From assembly GCA_947491475.1 (NCBI GenBank), contig CANLKN010000010.1:1-53718 (forward strand): a stretch of DNA of 53,718 bases, in the 5' to 3' direction. The notes under the pieces were generated by a model. That model was given only the letters and a program-made list of their open reading frames with translations, did not search any database and was not told the DNA's origin. The translations under genes were made by a program, and so were the position numbers. This stretch comes from Akkermansiaceae bacterium. Lineage in GTDB: Bacteria > Verrucomicrobiota > Verrucomicrobiia > Verrucomicrobiales > Akkermansiaceae. Below, in pieces: positions 8,274-17,748 of this stretch; within the stretch, counting starts at the first letter, position 1; each line of letters opens with the position of its first letter.

Positions 8274-9749
8274 ATGAAAACTCCGCTCTTGTGTCTATTG
8301 CTTGCTGCCGCAACCCCTGTGCCTGCGGCGGAAAAACTCAACATGGTGTTTATTATGGCTGATGATCTTGGCTGGCGTGATCTCGGGGTGATGGGCAGCA
8401 CATTTTACCAGACGCCGAATATCGACCGCCTTGCAGCGGACGGAGTTCGCTTCACCGAGGCTTATGCGGCAAACCCGCTTTGTTCACCGACGCGCGCCGG
8501 GCTGTTGACCGGGATGCACCCTCAGCGCACCGGGTTCACGACGCCAGCCGGCCATGATGCCAAGGAAGTGTTTTCCTTCGAGATTGCCGGCTCCGGCCAG
8601 CCCTGGGCGAGAGCGGTCAACGCCACTACCGCAACGCGATTGGACACACGATTTTCCACCTATCCGAGCCTTCTCAAGGCGGACGGCTACAAGACCGCCC
8701 ACTTCGGCAAGTGGCACCTCGGGTTTTCTCCCTACATGCCAAAAGACCATGGATTCGATGTGGACATCCCGGGCTGGAATGTGCCCGGCCCGGCGGCCGG
8801 CTATCTTTACCCGTGGAACATCCCGGGCCATCCCTCCCTTCCCGGCGAGACCGGAGAGCAGCTTGAAGAGCGGATGGGCCGCGAGATCGGCGACTTCATC
8901 CGCGCGAACAAGGACCGCCCGTTTTTTGTCAACTACTGGGCGTTCACCCCGCATTCTCCCTACACCGCACGGGCCGACCTGATCAAAAAACATGCCGCGC
9001 GTGTGGACAAAAACAATCCGCAGCAAAGCCCGACGATGGCGGCCATGATTGAAAGTCTCGATCTCTCGGTCGGCCACATCCGCAAGGTGCTTGAGGAGGA
9101 GGGCTTGTCGGACAACACCATCATCGTCTTCACCTCCGACAATGGCGGCAGCGCGTTTGATCAGTTGGACGGCGGCCTGCCGACCAGCAACGCGCCGCTG
9201 AAAAGTGGCAAAGCCAACATTTATGAGGGTGGAACGCGCGTTCCGCTCATCGTGTATTGGCCCGGTGTCACGAAACCCGTCACCGTCTCGAAGGCCCTGG
9301 TCCAGACCACCGACTTGATGCCCACGTTTCTGGACATTGCGGGAGTGGCACTGCCGAAGGATTACCCCGGTGACGGGACAAGCATCGTTCCGGTGCTGCG
9401 CGGGGAAAAGCCGTCCGTGCGTGATGCCATCTACTGTTATTTCCCACACAATGTGGACGCCACCGGCAGTCTCGCCTCCAGCTCGGTGCGCCGCGGGAAT
9501 GACAAGCTCATCCGGTTCTTCGCGGACAACCCCGATTTTTCCGACCGTTACGAACTTTACAACCTTGCGGACGACATCGGAGAAACAAAGAACCTTGCGG
9601 CGGAAAAGCCGGAGTTGGTTCAAGAACTGGACAAACTCCTCTCCCATTACCTGGAATCCAGCGGCGGGCTCATTCCGGGAAAAAATCCCACTTATGACCC
9701 GCAGGCGAAGCGTCCGCCAATGGTTGACTCGCTCCATGGAAGTCGTTGA
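8274..9749 (+). CDS. Exported arylsulfatase A-like sulfatase
   Basis: A 491-residue type I sulfatase. Residues 1-19 are a signal peptide. The metal-binding pair is in FIMADDLGW. C70 in the motif CSPTR is the formylglycine precursor and is followed by the second signature helix [21 protein letters not shown] and FTSDNGG contribute active-site Lys/His and Asp/Asn. It is the first of two tandem plus-strand sulfatases, diverging from the propeller gene. Overall length and motifs fit the N-acetylgalactosamine-6-sulfatase/arylsulfatase A group, but linkage specificity is unknown. Confidence 0.92.
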   Translation: MKTPLLCLLLAAATPVPAAEKLNMVFIMADDLGWRDLGVMGSTFYQTPNIDRLAADGVRFTEAYAANPLCSPTRAGLLTGMHPQRTGFTTPAGHDAKEVFSFEIAGSGQPWARAVNATTATRLDTRFSTYPSLLKADGYKTAHFGKWHLGFSPYMPKDHGFDVDIPGWNVPGPAAGYLYPWNIPGHPSLPGETGEQLEERMGREIGDFIRANKDRPFFVNYWAFTPHSPYTARADLIKKHAARVDKNNPQQSPTMAAMIESLDLSVGHIRKVLEEEGLSDNTIIVFTSDNGGSAFDQLDGGLPTSNAPLKSGKANIYEGGTRVPLIVYWPGVTKPVTVSKALVQTTDLMPTFLDIAGVALPKDYPGDGTSIVPVLRGEKPSVRDAIYCYFPHNVDATGSLASSSVRRGNDKLIRFFADNPDFSDRYELYNLADDIGETKNLAAEKPELVQELDKLLSHYLESSGGLIPGKNPTYDPQAKRPPMVDSLHGSR

Positions 9750-9878
9750 TTCACTCCAGCGGCACACCGCCGGAAGTGGCGACCTGTTCCGCCATCCCGT
9801 TGATCGGAAGCAGCGGATCACATATGGTGAAAAACACAGCTTGCCAGCCATGTAATGCAAATCATACATCCTCCCGCC

Positions 9879-11426
9879 ATGCGATTTTCACTCTCTCAGA
9901 CCGTTTCGATTGCGGTGCTGATGTCCACCGCCGGCATCTTGGCAGCACCCTCGAGTGACAAGCCCAACGTCATCATAATTCTGGCAGACGACCTCGGTTA
10001 CAGCGATACCACGCTTTACGGCAAGACGAAGCTCTATCAGACGCCGAACATCGAGCGCCTGGCCAAGCGGGGGATGACCTTCACCCATGCCTATGCGGCC
10101 AGTCCGCTGTGCTCGCCGACCCGCGCCAGCATTTTGACAGGCCAGAATCCCGCGCGCATCGGGATTACCGCTCCGGCCGGCCACGAGAAAAACAGGGTGA
10201 CGTTCAAGGCCGAGGTGCCCGAAAAATCGCACGCCAATCGAAAGGCGACGGATCTCATTTCCGCGAGCCGGCTCGACACCACATATTACACCATCGGCGA
10301 CATGATGAAGGCCAACGGCTACGCCACCGGGCATTTTGGCAAGTGGCATTTGGGGCATCCGCCCTACTCGCCGCTTGAGCAGGGCTTCGATGTGGATGTC
10401 CCGCACTGGCCGGGACCGGGACCGGCGGGCAACTTCGTCGCTCCCTGGGCTTTTCCGAAACTCAAGGCCACCAAGCCCGGCGAGCACATCGAGGACCGCA
10501 TGGCGCAGGAAGCGGTCGCCTTCATCGAAAAAAACAAGGATCGTCCGTTTTACCTGAACTACTGGCAGTTCAGCGTGCATGCGCCCTTCAATGCGAAGAA
10601 GGAGCTTGTGGAGAAATACCGCAAGCTCATCGATCCGAACGACCCGCAACGCAGCCCGACCTATGCCGCCATGGTGGAAAGCATGGACGATGCCATCGGC
10701 ACGCTGCTCGACGCCTTGGAAAAGAACGGGCTTTCTGAAAAGACGATCATCATTTTCACCTCCGACAACGGCGGGAACATGTATAACGAGATCGATGGCA
10801 CCACGCCGACAAGCAACGCTCCGCTGCGCGGAGGCAAGGCCACAGTCTTCGAGGGCGGCATCCGCGTCCCATGGATCGTGGATTGGCCGGGGGTGACGAA
10901 GGCCGGCTCACGCTCGGATACTCCGGTGCAGACGACCGACATTTACCCGTCCCTCCTTGCGATGCTTGGCATCGCCCCGCAGCCGGACCAGATCTTTGAT
11001 GGCGCCAACATTGTTCCAGTCCTCGAAGGCCACACGATCCCGCCGCGCCCCATCTTCACCTATTTCCCCCATTCCCCGGGCGTTCCCGATTGGCTCCCGC
11101 CAAGCGCGGTGGTGCATGACGGGGATTGGAAGCTCATCCGATTGTTCCATGAAGGGGAAAACGGGGCCCACGCCTGGCGTCTCTACAACCTGAAGGCCGA
11201 CCTCGGCGAAAAGAATAACCTCGCCTCTTCCATGCCGGAAAAAGTCGCCGAACTGGATGCTAAAATCGAGGCGTTCCTCACGGACACCCACGCGGTCCAA
11301 CCGATTGTCAATCCGGCCTTCGACCCCGCACAATACCGCCCGGAGCGGATCGGCAAAGCCCCTCCAAAGAAACCCAAAAACGCGGCGAGGAAAGTGAAAA
11401 AACCAATCCCGCAACCGGCCGAATAA
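9879..11426 (+). CDS. Exported arylsulfatase A-like sulfatase with a Lys-rich tail
   Basis: I chose the ATG at 9879 rather than one 24 nt upstream because it puts the signal peptide ([22 protein letters not shown]) at the N-terminus, giving 515 residues. Metal ligands are in [10 protein letters not shown], the formylglycine Cys is C78 in CSPTR, and [12 protein letters not shown] and FTSDNGG complete the active site. It is strongly similar in layout to the preceding sulfatase (both share [20 protein letters not shown] and TSNAPL phrases), so the pair probably arose by tandem duplication. The last 30 residues are Lys/Pro/Ala-rich. A gap of 129 nt separates the two genes. Confidence 0.92.
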   Translation: MRFSLSQTVSIAVLMSTAGILAAPSSDKPNVIIILADDLGYSDTTLYGKTKLYQTPNIERLAKRGMTFTHAYAASPLCSPTRASILTGQNPARIGITAPAGHEKNRVTFKAEVPEKSHANRKATDLISASRLDTTYYTIGDMMKANGYATGHFGKWHLGHPPYSPLEQGFDVDVPHWPGPGPAGNFVAPWAFPKLKATKPGEHIEDRMAQEAVAFIEKNKDRPFYLNYWQFSVHAPFNAKKELVEKYRKLIDPNDPQRSPTYAAMVESMDDAIGTLLDALEKNGLSEKTIIIFTSDNGGNMYNEIDGTTPTSNAPLRGGKATVFEGGIRVPWIVDWPGVTKAGSRSDTPVQTTDIYPSLLAMLGIAPQPDQIFDGANIVPVLEGHTIPPRPIFTYFPHSPGVPDWLPPSAVVHDGDWKLIRLFHEGENGAHAWRLYNLKADLGEKNNLASSMPEKVAELDAKIEAFLTDTHAVQPIVNPAFDPAQYRPERIGKAPPKKPKNAARKVKKPIPQPAE

Positions 11427-11582
11427 TCCATGAGGGATTACGAGCTTGTGCGCTTTTGCAGGCTCATCATAGCTGCCACGTTTTACTGAGGAATCAGTGG
11501 CCCCACTGTCCGGCGGAACATCCAGCAGGAAGTTGACACAGCCTGCGTAAAAGAGGTATCGCAAGAGGGAGGTCTGAGTCAT

Positions 11583-12350
11583 TCACCACAGGCCATATTT
11601 TCCTGTGGCCATGATGTAGAGGCCCATCAGGAAATTGGCGACGGCATGCATGATTACACAAGCGCCTAGGTTTTTGCTCCAAACACATAGCAGATAAGTG
11701 AGACTGCCATAAACAAAGGCACCGGCGTAATCGACGGGCGCGTGGGCGATCATGAAGAGGCCGGTGACGATGAGGTAGGATTTCCATGTCGCCTTGCCGA
11801 AGGGCTGTTTCCAATAGTCTCCCTCCCAATCGCAGACATAGCGCATGATAAAGCCGCGCCAGAAGATTTCCTCCACGAGCGCGACCACCACCGCAGCGCG
11901 CAGGAAACGCAGCACCACGACGCTCCACCAGGTGGCGGGGTTTTCGAAAACCCCGGGATCGAAGCCTTCCGCGCGTGCGTCCACTCCCAACATGGAAAGC
12001 ACGCCGGTGGTTTTACCGGTGAGGCCGAGCCAGTCATAGGCCATGGTGGGCAGCAGCCAGAAGGCGATGCCAAGCGCGCCGAAAGGCACCGCAACGAGGG
12101 CCCATTTCAAGGACCAGTTGAATGTGATGTGTTTCCAATAATAAACAATCAGGCCCAGCGTTACGAGCGTCTGGATCGGATAGATGAAATGGGCGGGATC
12201 CTGCCGCCACCATGGGGCTTGCGGGTGATCCCAGCCGATGGAGGCATCGGTGATTTGCAGCACGAGCATGAAGCCCATGAACACCATGAAAGGCACCACA
12301 TGGGCGCGGGTGAGGCCCTCGGGATTTTTGGCTGGGGTTTGATCGCTCAT
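11583..12350 (-). CDS. CPBP-family intramembrane metalloprotease (CAAX protease-like)
   Basis: The ATG at 12350 gives 255 residues; an upstream in-frame start would run back into the aminotransferase gene. Several hydrophobic helices are evident (VVPFMVFMGFMLVLQI, LVTLGLIVYYW, WALVAVPFGALGIAFWLL). The catalytic motif is EEIFWRGFIMRY (EExxxR), followed by a conserved His helix (LFMIAHAPVDYAGAFVYGSL). These are the hallmarks of Abi/CPBP membrane proteases. It begins 5 nt after the aminotransferase stop on the same strand, so it is co-transcribed with it. Substrate unknown. Confidence 0.82.
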   Translation of the reverse strand: MSDQTPAKNPEGLTRAHVVPFMVFMGFMLVLQITDASIGWDHPQAPWWRQDPAHFIYPIQTLVTLGLIVYYWKHITFNWSLKWALVAVPFGALGIAFWLLPTMAYDWLGLTGKTTGVLSMLGVDARAEGFDPGVFENPATWWSVVVLRFLRAAVVVALVEEIFWRGFIMRYVCDWEGDYWKQPFGKATWKSYLIVTGLFMIAHAPVDYAGAFVYGSLTYLLCVWSKNLGACVIMHAVANFLMGLYIMATGKYGLW

Positions 12351-12355
12351 GCCTG

Positions 12356-13522
12356 TTAGAGTCTGCTGACAAAGCTCTCCATCCGGTCGGTGGCGGTTCG
12401 GATATCCTCGAAGGCGGTGGCATAACAACAGCGCAAAAAGCCTTCGCCGGATTCACCAAAGGCGCTGCCGGGCACGCAGGCGACGTTTTCCTGTTCTAAC
12501 AATTTCATCGCGAATTCCTTGCTGGAAAGCCCAGTGCTTCGGATATCCGGAAACACATAGAAGGCACCGCCGGGCGTGTGGCAGTCGAGGCCGATCTCGT
12601 TGAGTCTGCGGACGAGGAAATCACGGCGTTGATGATAACTGTTCCGCATTTCAAGCATCGCGGAGTGGCCGTTTTCCAGCGCCTCAATGGCGGCGTTCTG
12701 GCTCATGATCGGCGCGCAGAGCATCGCGTATTGATGGATTTTCATCATCGCCTCGATGATCGGTTGCGGCGCACAGGCATAACCGAGGCGGAAGCCGGTC
12801 ATCGCGAAAGCTTTGGAAAACCCGTGCAGCAGGATGGTGCGCTCGCGCATGCCGGGCAGTGAGGCGATCGACAAGTGCGGCTCATCGTCGTAGCGCAGTT
12901 CGCTGTAGATCTCATCGGTCAGCACGATGAGGTCGTGCTCGATGGCGAGTTTGGCAATGCCTTCCAGATCCTCGCGGGATGCGCAGGCACCGGTGGGATT
13001 GGTGGGGAAGTTGAGCATGATCAACCGGGTTTTCGGCGTGATCGCGGAGGCGACATCCACGGGCTTGAGAGAAAATCCGTGCTCCTTGGTGGTGACCACC
13101 GGCACCGGCACGGCGTGAGCCATTACGATGCTCGGTGAGTAGGAGACATAACATGGCTCATGATAGATCACCTCATCGCCGGGATTGAGCAGCGCGCGCA
13201 GGGTGATGTCGATGGCCTCGGAGACGCCGACGGTGACGAGCACCTCGCGGGCGGGATCGTAGGAGACACCGAAAAATCCATCCACGTAGCGGGCGATGGA
13301 CTTGCGCAGCGAGAGCAGGCCGAGATTGGAGGTGTAGGTGGTCTGGCCTTTTTCGAGCGAATAAATCGCGGCCTCGCGGATATTCCACGGTGTGGCAAAG
13401 TCCGGTTCGCCGACGCCGAGCGAGATCACATCGTCGCGGCCCTGCACGAGTTCGAAGAAATCGCGGATGCCCGAGCGCGGGATCGAAGCGATGTTGCGGG
13501 CGATTTTGGCTGAATAGTCCAT
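12356..13522 (-). CDS. Pyridoxal-phosphate aminotransferase, class I/II
   Basis: Starting at the ATG at 13522 gives 388 residues beginning MDYSAKIARNIASIP; a 12-codon upstream extension is in frame but not conserved-looking. Fold-type I features: GVGEPDF near the N-terminus, NFPTNPTG with the substrate carboxylate-binding Asn, DEIYSEL, and the PLP-binding Lys in HGFSKAFAMTGFRLGY. It resembles PatA/aspartate-aminotransferase-like enzymes; the amino donor cannot be told. A second, diverged aminotransferase lies at 33243-34409. It diverges from nadD with about 100 nt between starts. Confidence 0.88.
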   Translation of the reverse strand: MDYSAKIARNIASIPRSGIRDFFELVQGRDDVISLGVGEPDFATPWNIREAAIYSLEKGQTTYTSNLGLLSLRKSIARYVDGFFGVSYDPAREVLVTVGVSEAIDITLRALLNPGDEVIYHEPCYVSYSPSIVMAHAVPVPVVTTKEHGFSLKPVDVASAITPKTRLIMLNFPTNPTGACASREDLEGIAKLAIEHDLIVLTDEIYSELRYDDEPHLSIASLPGMRERTILLHGFSKAFAMTGFRLGYACAPQPIIEAMMKIHQYAMLCAPIMSQNAAIEALENGHSAMLEMRNSYHQRRDFLVRRLNEIGLDCHTPGGAFYVFPDIRSTGLSSKEFAMKLLEQENVACVPGSAFGESGEGFLRCCYATAFEDIRTATDRMESFVSRL

Positions 13523-13624
13523 GGAGAATCCGCCGTGCGGGCGGGCGCGGAATCTCACCCGGGCTGACGGCCCGCGTCAATGCTGGGCTTGACCCGTGGC
13601 GTGTATCCCGGCATCCCTCGTGCG

Positions 13625-14203
13625 ATGGCCGAGCCCCGGAAAATAGCCTTGTTTGGCGGCACCTTCGATCCCGTGCACCGCGGGCACATTCATCTTGCGG
13701 AAATCGCGAGGGAGAAACTCCATCTCGACGAGGTGCGGTTTCTTCCCTGCCGGATCTCGCCACACAAACTGGATCAGATGCCGACTCCCGCTAAAGATCG
13801 CTTAAAAATGCTGGACTTGGCGACAGTGGATCTGCCGTGGGCGGTGGTCGATGATTTCGAGATCCGGTGCCAGGGACCGTCGTATTCATGGCAGACGGCG
13901 GAGGCGATGGCGGAGAAGTTTCCCGGTGCCCGACTGTTTTGGATCATGGGCGACGATCAATGGCGCGTATTGCCCGACTGGGCGAGGCCGGAACGCCTCG
14001 CGGCATGCGTGGAGTTCATTGTTTTCCAGCGCGGCGGAAAACCACAGCCGCATGAGGGATTACGCCTGCATGTGCTGGATGGCGGGCATCCGGCATCGGC
14101 CACGGCGATCAGGGAGGCCATTGCACGCGGCGACATGAACCATCCATGGCTTGACCCTCATGTGAGCTCTTACATCGGGGAGCACCGTATTTACCATCAG
14201 TAG
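13625..14203 (+). CDS. nadD: Nicotinate-nucleotide adenylyltransferase
   Basis: The ATG at 13625 gives 192 residues. NadD transfers AMP from ATP to nicotinate mononucleotide to give deamido-NAD, the penultimate step of NAD synthesis in the cytoplasm. The N-terminal nucleotidyltransferase motif is ALFGGTFDPVHRGHIH, and the C-terminal SATAIREAIARG corresponds to the ISSTxIR adenylate-binding motif. Central GDDQWRVLPDWARPE is typical of the family. Length fits the usual 190-215. An upstream in-frame start at 13580 would add 15 unconserved residues. Its last 7 nt overlap the convergent small lipoprotein gene. Confidence 0.93.
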   Translation: MAEPRKIALFGGTFDPVHRGHIHLAEIAREKLHLDEVRFLPCRISPHKLDQMPTPAKDRLKMLDLATVDLPWAVVDDFEIRCQGPSYSWQTAEAMAEKFPGARLFWIMGDDQWRVLPDWARPERLAACVEFIVFQRGGKPQPHEGLRLHVLDGGHPASATAIREAIARGDMNHPWLDPHVSSYIGEHRIYHQ

Positions 14204-14454
14204 CAGCGATAGTGACGACCGTATGGCCGGTAATAACCGCCTCCTCCGTAGTAGTTATGGTGATGGTTGTTATCGTTGGCGATCGCGTAGCCAATCAAGC
14301 CTACAGCGGCGGCACCGGCCACAGCGACTACTGGATCGACCGATTGAACCGGCCGGCCGGCCGAATCATAGGTGGTCATGCAGCTCATGCTGGAACCGAC
14401 AAAAATGAGGGCAAAAACAGTGCACCAACGTGAATTCACAATGCGTGTTTTCAT
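14197..14454 (-). CDS. Small glycine-zipper lipoprotein, function unknown
   Basis: An 85-residue protein with a basic N-terminus, hydrophobic stretch TVFALIFVGSSMSC and a lipobox-like SSMSC, suggesting lipid attachment at that Cys. A glycine-zipper-like helix (VVAVAGAAAVGLIGYAIA) follows, then a tail rich in His, Asn, Gly and Tyr (NDNNHHHNYYGGGG, ending YGRHYRCY). Similar small envelope proteins are common and uncharacterised; the His-rich tail could bind metal, which would fit the nearby feo genes, but that is speculation. Confidence 0.62.
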   Translation of the reverse strand: MKTRIVNSRWCTVFALIFVGSSMSCMTTYDSAGRPVQSVDPVVAVAGAAAVGLIGYAIANDNNHHHNYYGGGGYYRPYGRHYRCY

Positions 14455-14481
14455 GTGCTGATGGACGGCCCGGAGCGGCGA

Positions 14482-14628
14482 TTATTCAATCGTTTTCCGG
14501 GAATTCTTTTCACACCCGCAGCCGTGGCCGCAGCCGGATTTGCCGCGCGGCCGGCGGGCGAGGCGGACGAGGAAGATCGTGAGCGTGAGCACCACGATTC
14601 CGACAGAGGTGAGCGTTTGCCATTCCAA
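14482..14628 (-). CDS. FeoB-associated Cys-rich membrane protein (FeoC-like small protein)
   Basis: This 48-residue protein was found by extending the reading frame downstream of feoB. It starts at a TTG 2 nt after the feoB stop. It has one transmembrane helix (LTSVGIVVLTLTIFLVRLA), a basic stop-transfer stretch RRPRGK and a Cys/His-rich end GCGHGCGC. This is the layout of the FeoB-associated Cys-rich family found as the last gene of feo operons. The Cys cluster is presumed to bind iron or a cluster. No in-frame ATG is nearby in this frame; the only ATG is out of frame, so the TTG start is inferred. Confidence 0.7.
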   Translation of the reverse strand: MEWQTLTSVGIVVLTLTIFLVRLARRPRGKSGCGHGCGCEKNSRKTIE

Positions 14629-14630
14629 GA

Positions 14631-16523
14631 TCAGAAACCGATGAGTCTGCCGGTTTGAAACACCAGCAATGACGAAAGATAAGCGAAACCACACATGAAC
14701 ACAAACTGCGCGATCGCCCATTTCCATGAGCCGGTTTCCCGGGCCACCACGGCGGTAGTCGGCAGGCATTGCAGGGCATAGATGTAAAACACCAGCAGGG
14801 AAATCATCGCCAGCGGCGTGAACAAGGGCGAGCCGTCCGGCCAGTTCGCCGCGGAGAGCCGCTCGCGCAGCGTTTCACGCGTTTGCTCCTCATCATCGGC
14901 TTCCTCCACACGGAACAACACCGCCATTGAGGAAACAAAAACCTCGCGGGCGGCAAAGGAGGTGAGGATGGCGGTGCCCACCCGGCCGTCGAATCCGAGA
15001 GGCTTGACCACCGGCTCGATCACCGCGCCGATCCTGCCCATGGCGCTGTGTGCGAGGGCCTCGGCTTCGTCATCGCTCTGTGATTTCGGATAGGTGCTCA
15101 AAGCCCACAGCAGGATGGACAACCCGAGAATGATCGTGCCCGCCTTGGCGACGAAGGCCCGGCCACGCTCGAAGACGTGGCGCACGATGTAAGTCCATTG
15201 CGGTGCGCGGTAAGGTGGCAGCTCTAACAAAAAATGATGGGAACCGCTCTCGGGGCCGAGTTTTTTGCGCAGCAGCCGTGCGACGACAAAAGCGCTCAGC
15301 GTGCCCAGCGCGTAGATGGAAAACAAAACAAGCGCTTGTTTCCATGAGCCCTCGTTTTCATGCAACAGCAGCGGCACGATAAGGAAATAGACCGGCAGGC
15401 GGGCGGAACAACTCATCCACGGCGCGACGAATATGGTGACGAGACGCTCCTTGGCGGAGTCGATGGTGCGGGTGGCCATCACGCCGGGAATGGCGCAGGC
15501 ATAGGAACTGAAGAGCGGCAGGAAGGCCTTGCCGCTGAGACCGGCTTTGGCCATCACGCCATCCATCAGATAGGCGGCGCGCGCCATGTAGCCGGAACTT
15601 TCCAGCAGGCCAATGAAGAAGAACAGCAGCAGGATTTGGGGGAGGAAAATAATCACACCACCGACGCCGCCGAGCACTCCATCCACCAGCAACGAGCGCA
15701 GATCCCCCTCCGGCATCATCGATTCGACCCAGCCGGCCACCGCCCCCTGACCGGCTTCGATCCAACCCATCGGGATTTGCGCGAAGGAAAAAATCGCCCA
15801 GAAAACCGTGAACATCGCCGCGAGAAAAACGACCCAGCCGATCACCGGGTGGAGCAACCAATGGTCAAGCCGGTCGGACACGGTGAGTTGGTGCGCGTCC
15901 GGGCGGCGGGCGGCAAGCTGGCAAAGATCGCGGATGAAGTCGCGGCGCTCTCTCTCGCCGTCATCCGCGCCGACGCTCCACTTCGCCTGCGGCGGGATGG
16001 GAAAAGGGTGGCGCAGCGCTTGTTTCAACTCGATGATCCCCTTCCCGCTACTTGCCTGCATGGGGACTACCGGGATTCCAAGTTCTTCGGAAAGCTTGAC
16101 CGGATCGAGCCGCAGACCGGATTTTTCGGCCATGTCCACCATGTTGAGGGCGAGCACGGTCGGCATCCCGAGTTCGATGACCTGCAAGACGAGTTGGAGA
16201 TGACGCTCGAGGTTCGAGGCATCCACCACGCATACGACGAGATCCGGTTTCGACTGGCCGGGCAAATCGCCGCGAAGAGCATCCACGGCCACTTTCTCGT
16301 CCGGCGATGGCGCGCGCAGTGAGTAGCAGCCGGGCAAATCAAGCACCCGCAGTTTGTTTCCGTGCGGCGTGAAGGTCTCGCCCGATTTGAGTTCCACGGT
16401 GACGCCGGAATAATTGCCCACCCGCTGGTTGGCCCCGGTCAGTGCGTTGAAAAGCGTGGTTTTACCGGCATTTGGGTTGCCGATGAGCGCAATGGTGGCC
16501 GGTGTTTCGGTGGAAGGCTGCAT
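14631..16523 (-). CDS. feoB: Ferrous iron transporter B
   Basis: A 630-residue Fe2+ transporter. The N-terminal GTPase domain has G1 GNPNAGKTTLFN at about 13-24, G3 DLPGCYSL and G4 NMVD. The membrane part has the gate-type segments around FLPQILLLFFFIGLLESSGYMARAA split by the conserved LPLFSSYACAIPGVMATRTI. It is somewhat shorter than E. coli FeoB (about 770), as many FeoBs are. It is 14 nt downstream of feoA and followed by the Cys-rich small protein, so feoA-feoB-small protein is an operon. Function: GTP-gated ferrous iron uptake through the inner membrane. Confidence 0.96.
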   Translation of the reverse strand: MQPSTETPATIALIGNPNAGKTTLFNALTGANQRVGNYSGVTVELKSGETFTPHGNKLRVLDLPGCYSLRAPSPDEKVAVDALRGDLPGQSKPDLVVCVVDASNLERHLQLVLQVIELGMPTVLALNMVDMAEKSGLRLDPVKLSEELGIPVVPMQASSGKGIIELKQALRHPFPIPPQAKWSVGADDGERERRDFIRDLCQLAARRPDAHQLTVSDRLDHWLLHPVIGWVVFLAAMFTVFWAIFSFAQIPMGWIEAGQGAVAGWVESMMPEGDLRSLLVDGVLGGVGGVIIFLPQILLLFFFIGLLESSGYMARAAYLMDGVMAKAGLSGKAFLPLFSSYACAIPGVMATRTIDSAKERLVTIFVAPWMSCSARLPVYFLIVPLLLHENEGSWKQALVLFSIYALGTLSAFVVARLLRKKLGPESGSHHFLLELPPYRAPQWTYIVRHVFERGRAFVAKAGTIILGLSILLWALSTYPKSQSDDEAEALAHSAMGRIGAVIEPVVKPLGFDGRVGTAILTSFAAREVFVSSMAVLFRVEEADDEEQTRETLRERLSAANWPDGSPLFTPLAMISLLVFYIYALQCLPTTAVVARETGSWKWAIAQFVFMCGFAYLSSLLVFQTGRLIGF

Positions 16524-16537
16524 GACTTTTGCCGATT

Positions 16538-16792
16538 CTAGCGCATTGGCGCCACCAGCACCTGCTCGGCCAGTTCACGGCTGATTGCCATTCGCGTGCC
16601 GCAGACTGAGCAGATCAAGTTGCGCCCGCCGGCCAGCTTGCGCACTTGCAGCTGTTCGCAAAATCCCATGTCGCGCAGCCGCTCGCAGCCCGGGCCGCTG
16701 AGAAAACGGATCTTCACATCGCAGCCCACTCCCACTTGATTGAGGGTCATGGCGCTGTCGATTTCCAGATCGGCCGCGAGTGCGTAAGACAT
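16538..16792 (-). CDS. feoA: Ferrous iron transport protein A
   Basis: An 84-residue SH3-like FeoA. The core LRDMGFCEQLQVRKLAGGRNLICSVCGTRMAISRELA, seen in part as LRDMGFCEQ and MAISRELA, is the family signature. FeoA assists FeoB at the membrane, probably by contacting its GTPase domain. Four cysteines in the protein, including a CSVC, are more than usual and may bind metal. It is the first gene of the feo operon and is preceded by a promoter-like sequence about 10 nt upstream. Confidence 0.9.
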   Translation of the reverse strand: MSYALAADLEIDSAMTLNQVGVGCDVKIRFLSGPGCERLRDMGFCEQLQVRKLAGGRNLICSVCGTRMAISRELAEQVLVAPMR

Positions 16793-16801
16793 CGTGAAGC
16801 C

Positions 16802-16829
16802 ACTATCCGCAATTGAGACTGGATTGCAA
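16802..16829 (-). promoter_or_regulatory. Weak sigma70-like promoter with overlapping inverted repeat before feoA
   Basis: On the minus strand, TTGCAA (16829-16824) and GATAGT (16807-16802) are separated by 16 nt, each 4/6 to consensus. An inverted repeat GCAAT-N9-ATTGC (16809-16827) lies inside, which could be a repressor operator such as a Fur-like site. It does not match the classic Fur box. The -10 is only about 10 nt from the feoA start, so the transcript would be nearly leaderless. Low certainty. Confidence 0.25.
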
Positions 16830-16885
16830 CAAGAAAAACCGGTGGTTTCTATTGTTGGGTTCCGGATGATCTTTTCAAACCGTCT

Positions 16886-17608
16886 TCAGCGTCCCTCGGC
16901 GATGCGTTCGGCGAGCATTTCCGGCAGACCGGCGGTATAGATTTTGCGCTGGGTTGCCCCGATGTCGTATTCCACGCGGCGGAAGCTGATCAGACGCTGG
17001 TCGAGATCGAAAATGACATAGCAGGCGCGCCAGTCGCCATCGCGCGGTTGTCCCACGGAGCCCACGTTGATGAAGTATTTCGCGCCGTCTTCGATGATCA
17101 AGGAGTCGGTGGTTTCTTCCCTGACGCGGTCGTTTTTGATGTAAACCCGCGGCACGTGGGTGTGGCCATGAAAACAGATCTGTGTGAACTGGTAGGAGAA
17201 ATTCGACATCGCGTCGAAGCGGTTGGTCACGTAGTTCCAGTGGCTTGGCTGGTCGAGCGTGCTGTGGACGACGGTGAAGTCGGCCACCTGGCGGACCATG
17301 CGCAGGCGGCGCAGCCACTGGCGTTGTTCGTCTGAGAGTTGGCGGCGCGTCCATTCGAGGGCGGTGGCAGCCACCGGGTTCATATTTTCCAGCGAGTGGC
17401 TGCCGGAGGCATCCTCGTCGTGATTGCCCTTCACAGTGGGGCAGTCCATCGCCCGGACGCGCTCAAGACAAGCGGCGGGGTCGGCATTGTAGCCGACAAT
17501 GTCGCCCATGCAGACGTAATCCGTCACGGATTGTTTGGATGCGTCTTCCAGAACGGCCTCGAGGGCTTCCAGATTCGCGTGAATGTCACCAAATAGAGCG
17601 ATCCGCAT
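16886..17608 (-). CDS. Calcineurin-like metallophosphoesterase
   Basis: A 240-residue protein with all five metallophosphoesterase motifs: GDIHAN near residue 7, GDIVGYNADP, GNHDEDAS, a central HS in VVHSTLDQ, and GHTHVP, supplying the binuclear metal site. The length and the phrase YVCMGDIVGYNADP place it in the YfcE/PrpE-like single-domain cytoplasmic group that hydrolyses phosphodiesters or protein phosphate. The physiological substrate is unknown. It diverges from queA across about 140 nt. Confidence 0.88.
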   Translation of the reverse strand: MRIALFGDIHANLEALEAVLEDASKQSVTDYVCMGDIVGYNADPAACLERVRAMDCPTVKGNHDEDASGSHSLENMNPVAATALEWTRRQLSDEQRQWLRRLRMVRQVADFTVVHSTLDQPSHWNYVTNRFDAMSNFSYQFTQICFHGHTHVPRVYIKNDRVREETTDSLIIEDGAKYFINVGSVGQPRDGDWRACYVIFDLDQRLISFRRVEYDIGATQRKIYTAGLPEMLAERIAEGR

Positions 17609-17748
17609 GGAAAATCAGTGGAGTTTTGCGCCAGAGTCTGGCGATTCAGGCCGAGCTGTCGAGACGAATTCCGTAATCAACAGCCCTTTTGAGCCGGTCC
17701 GCCACCGCAGTTGCGGTGAGGGCCGATAAGGTTTATGGAGCCGTGCAG

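Noticed and set aside
11427-11582. Open frame on the minus strand in the gap after the third sulfatase
   Set aside because: It runs into the sulfatase antisense and no family is recognised; perhaps a decayed element but not supported.
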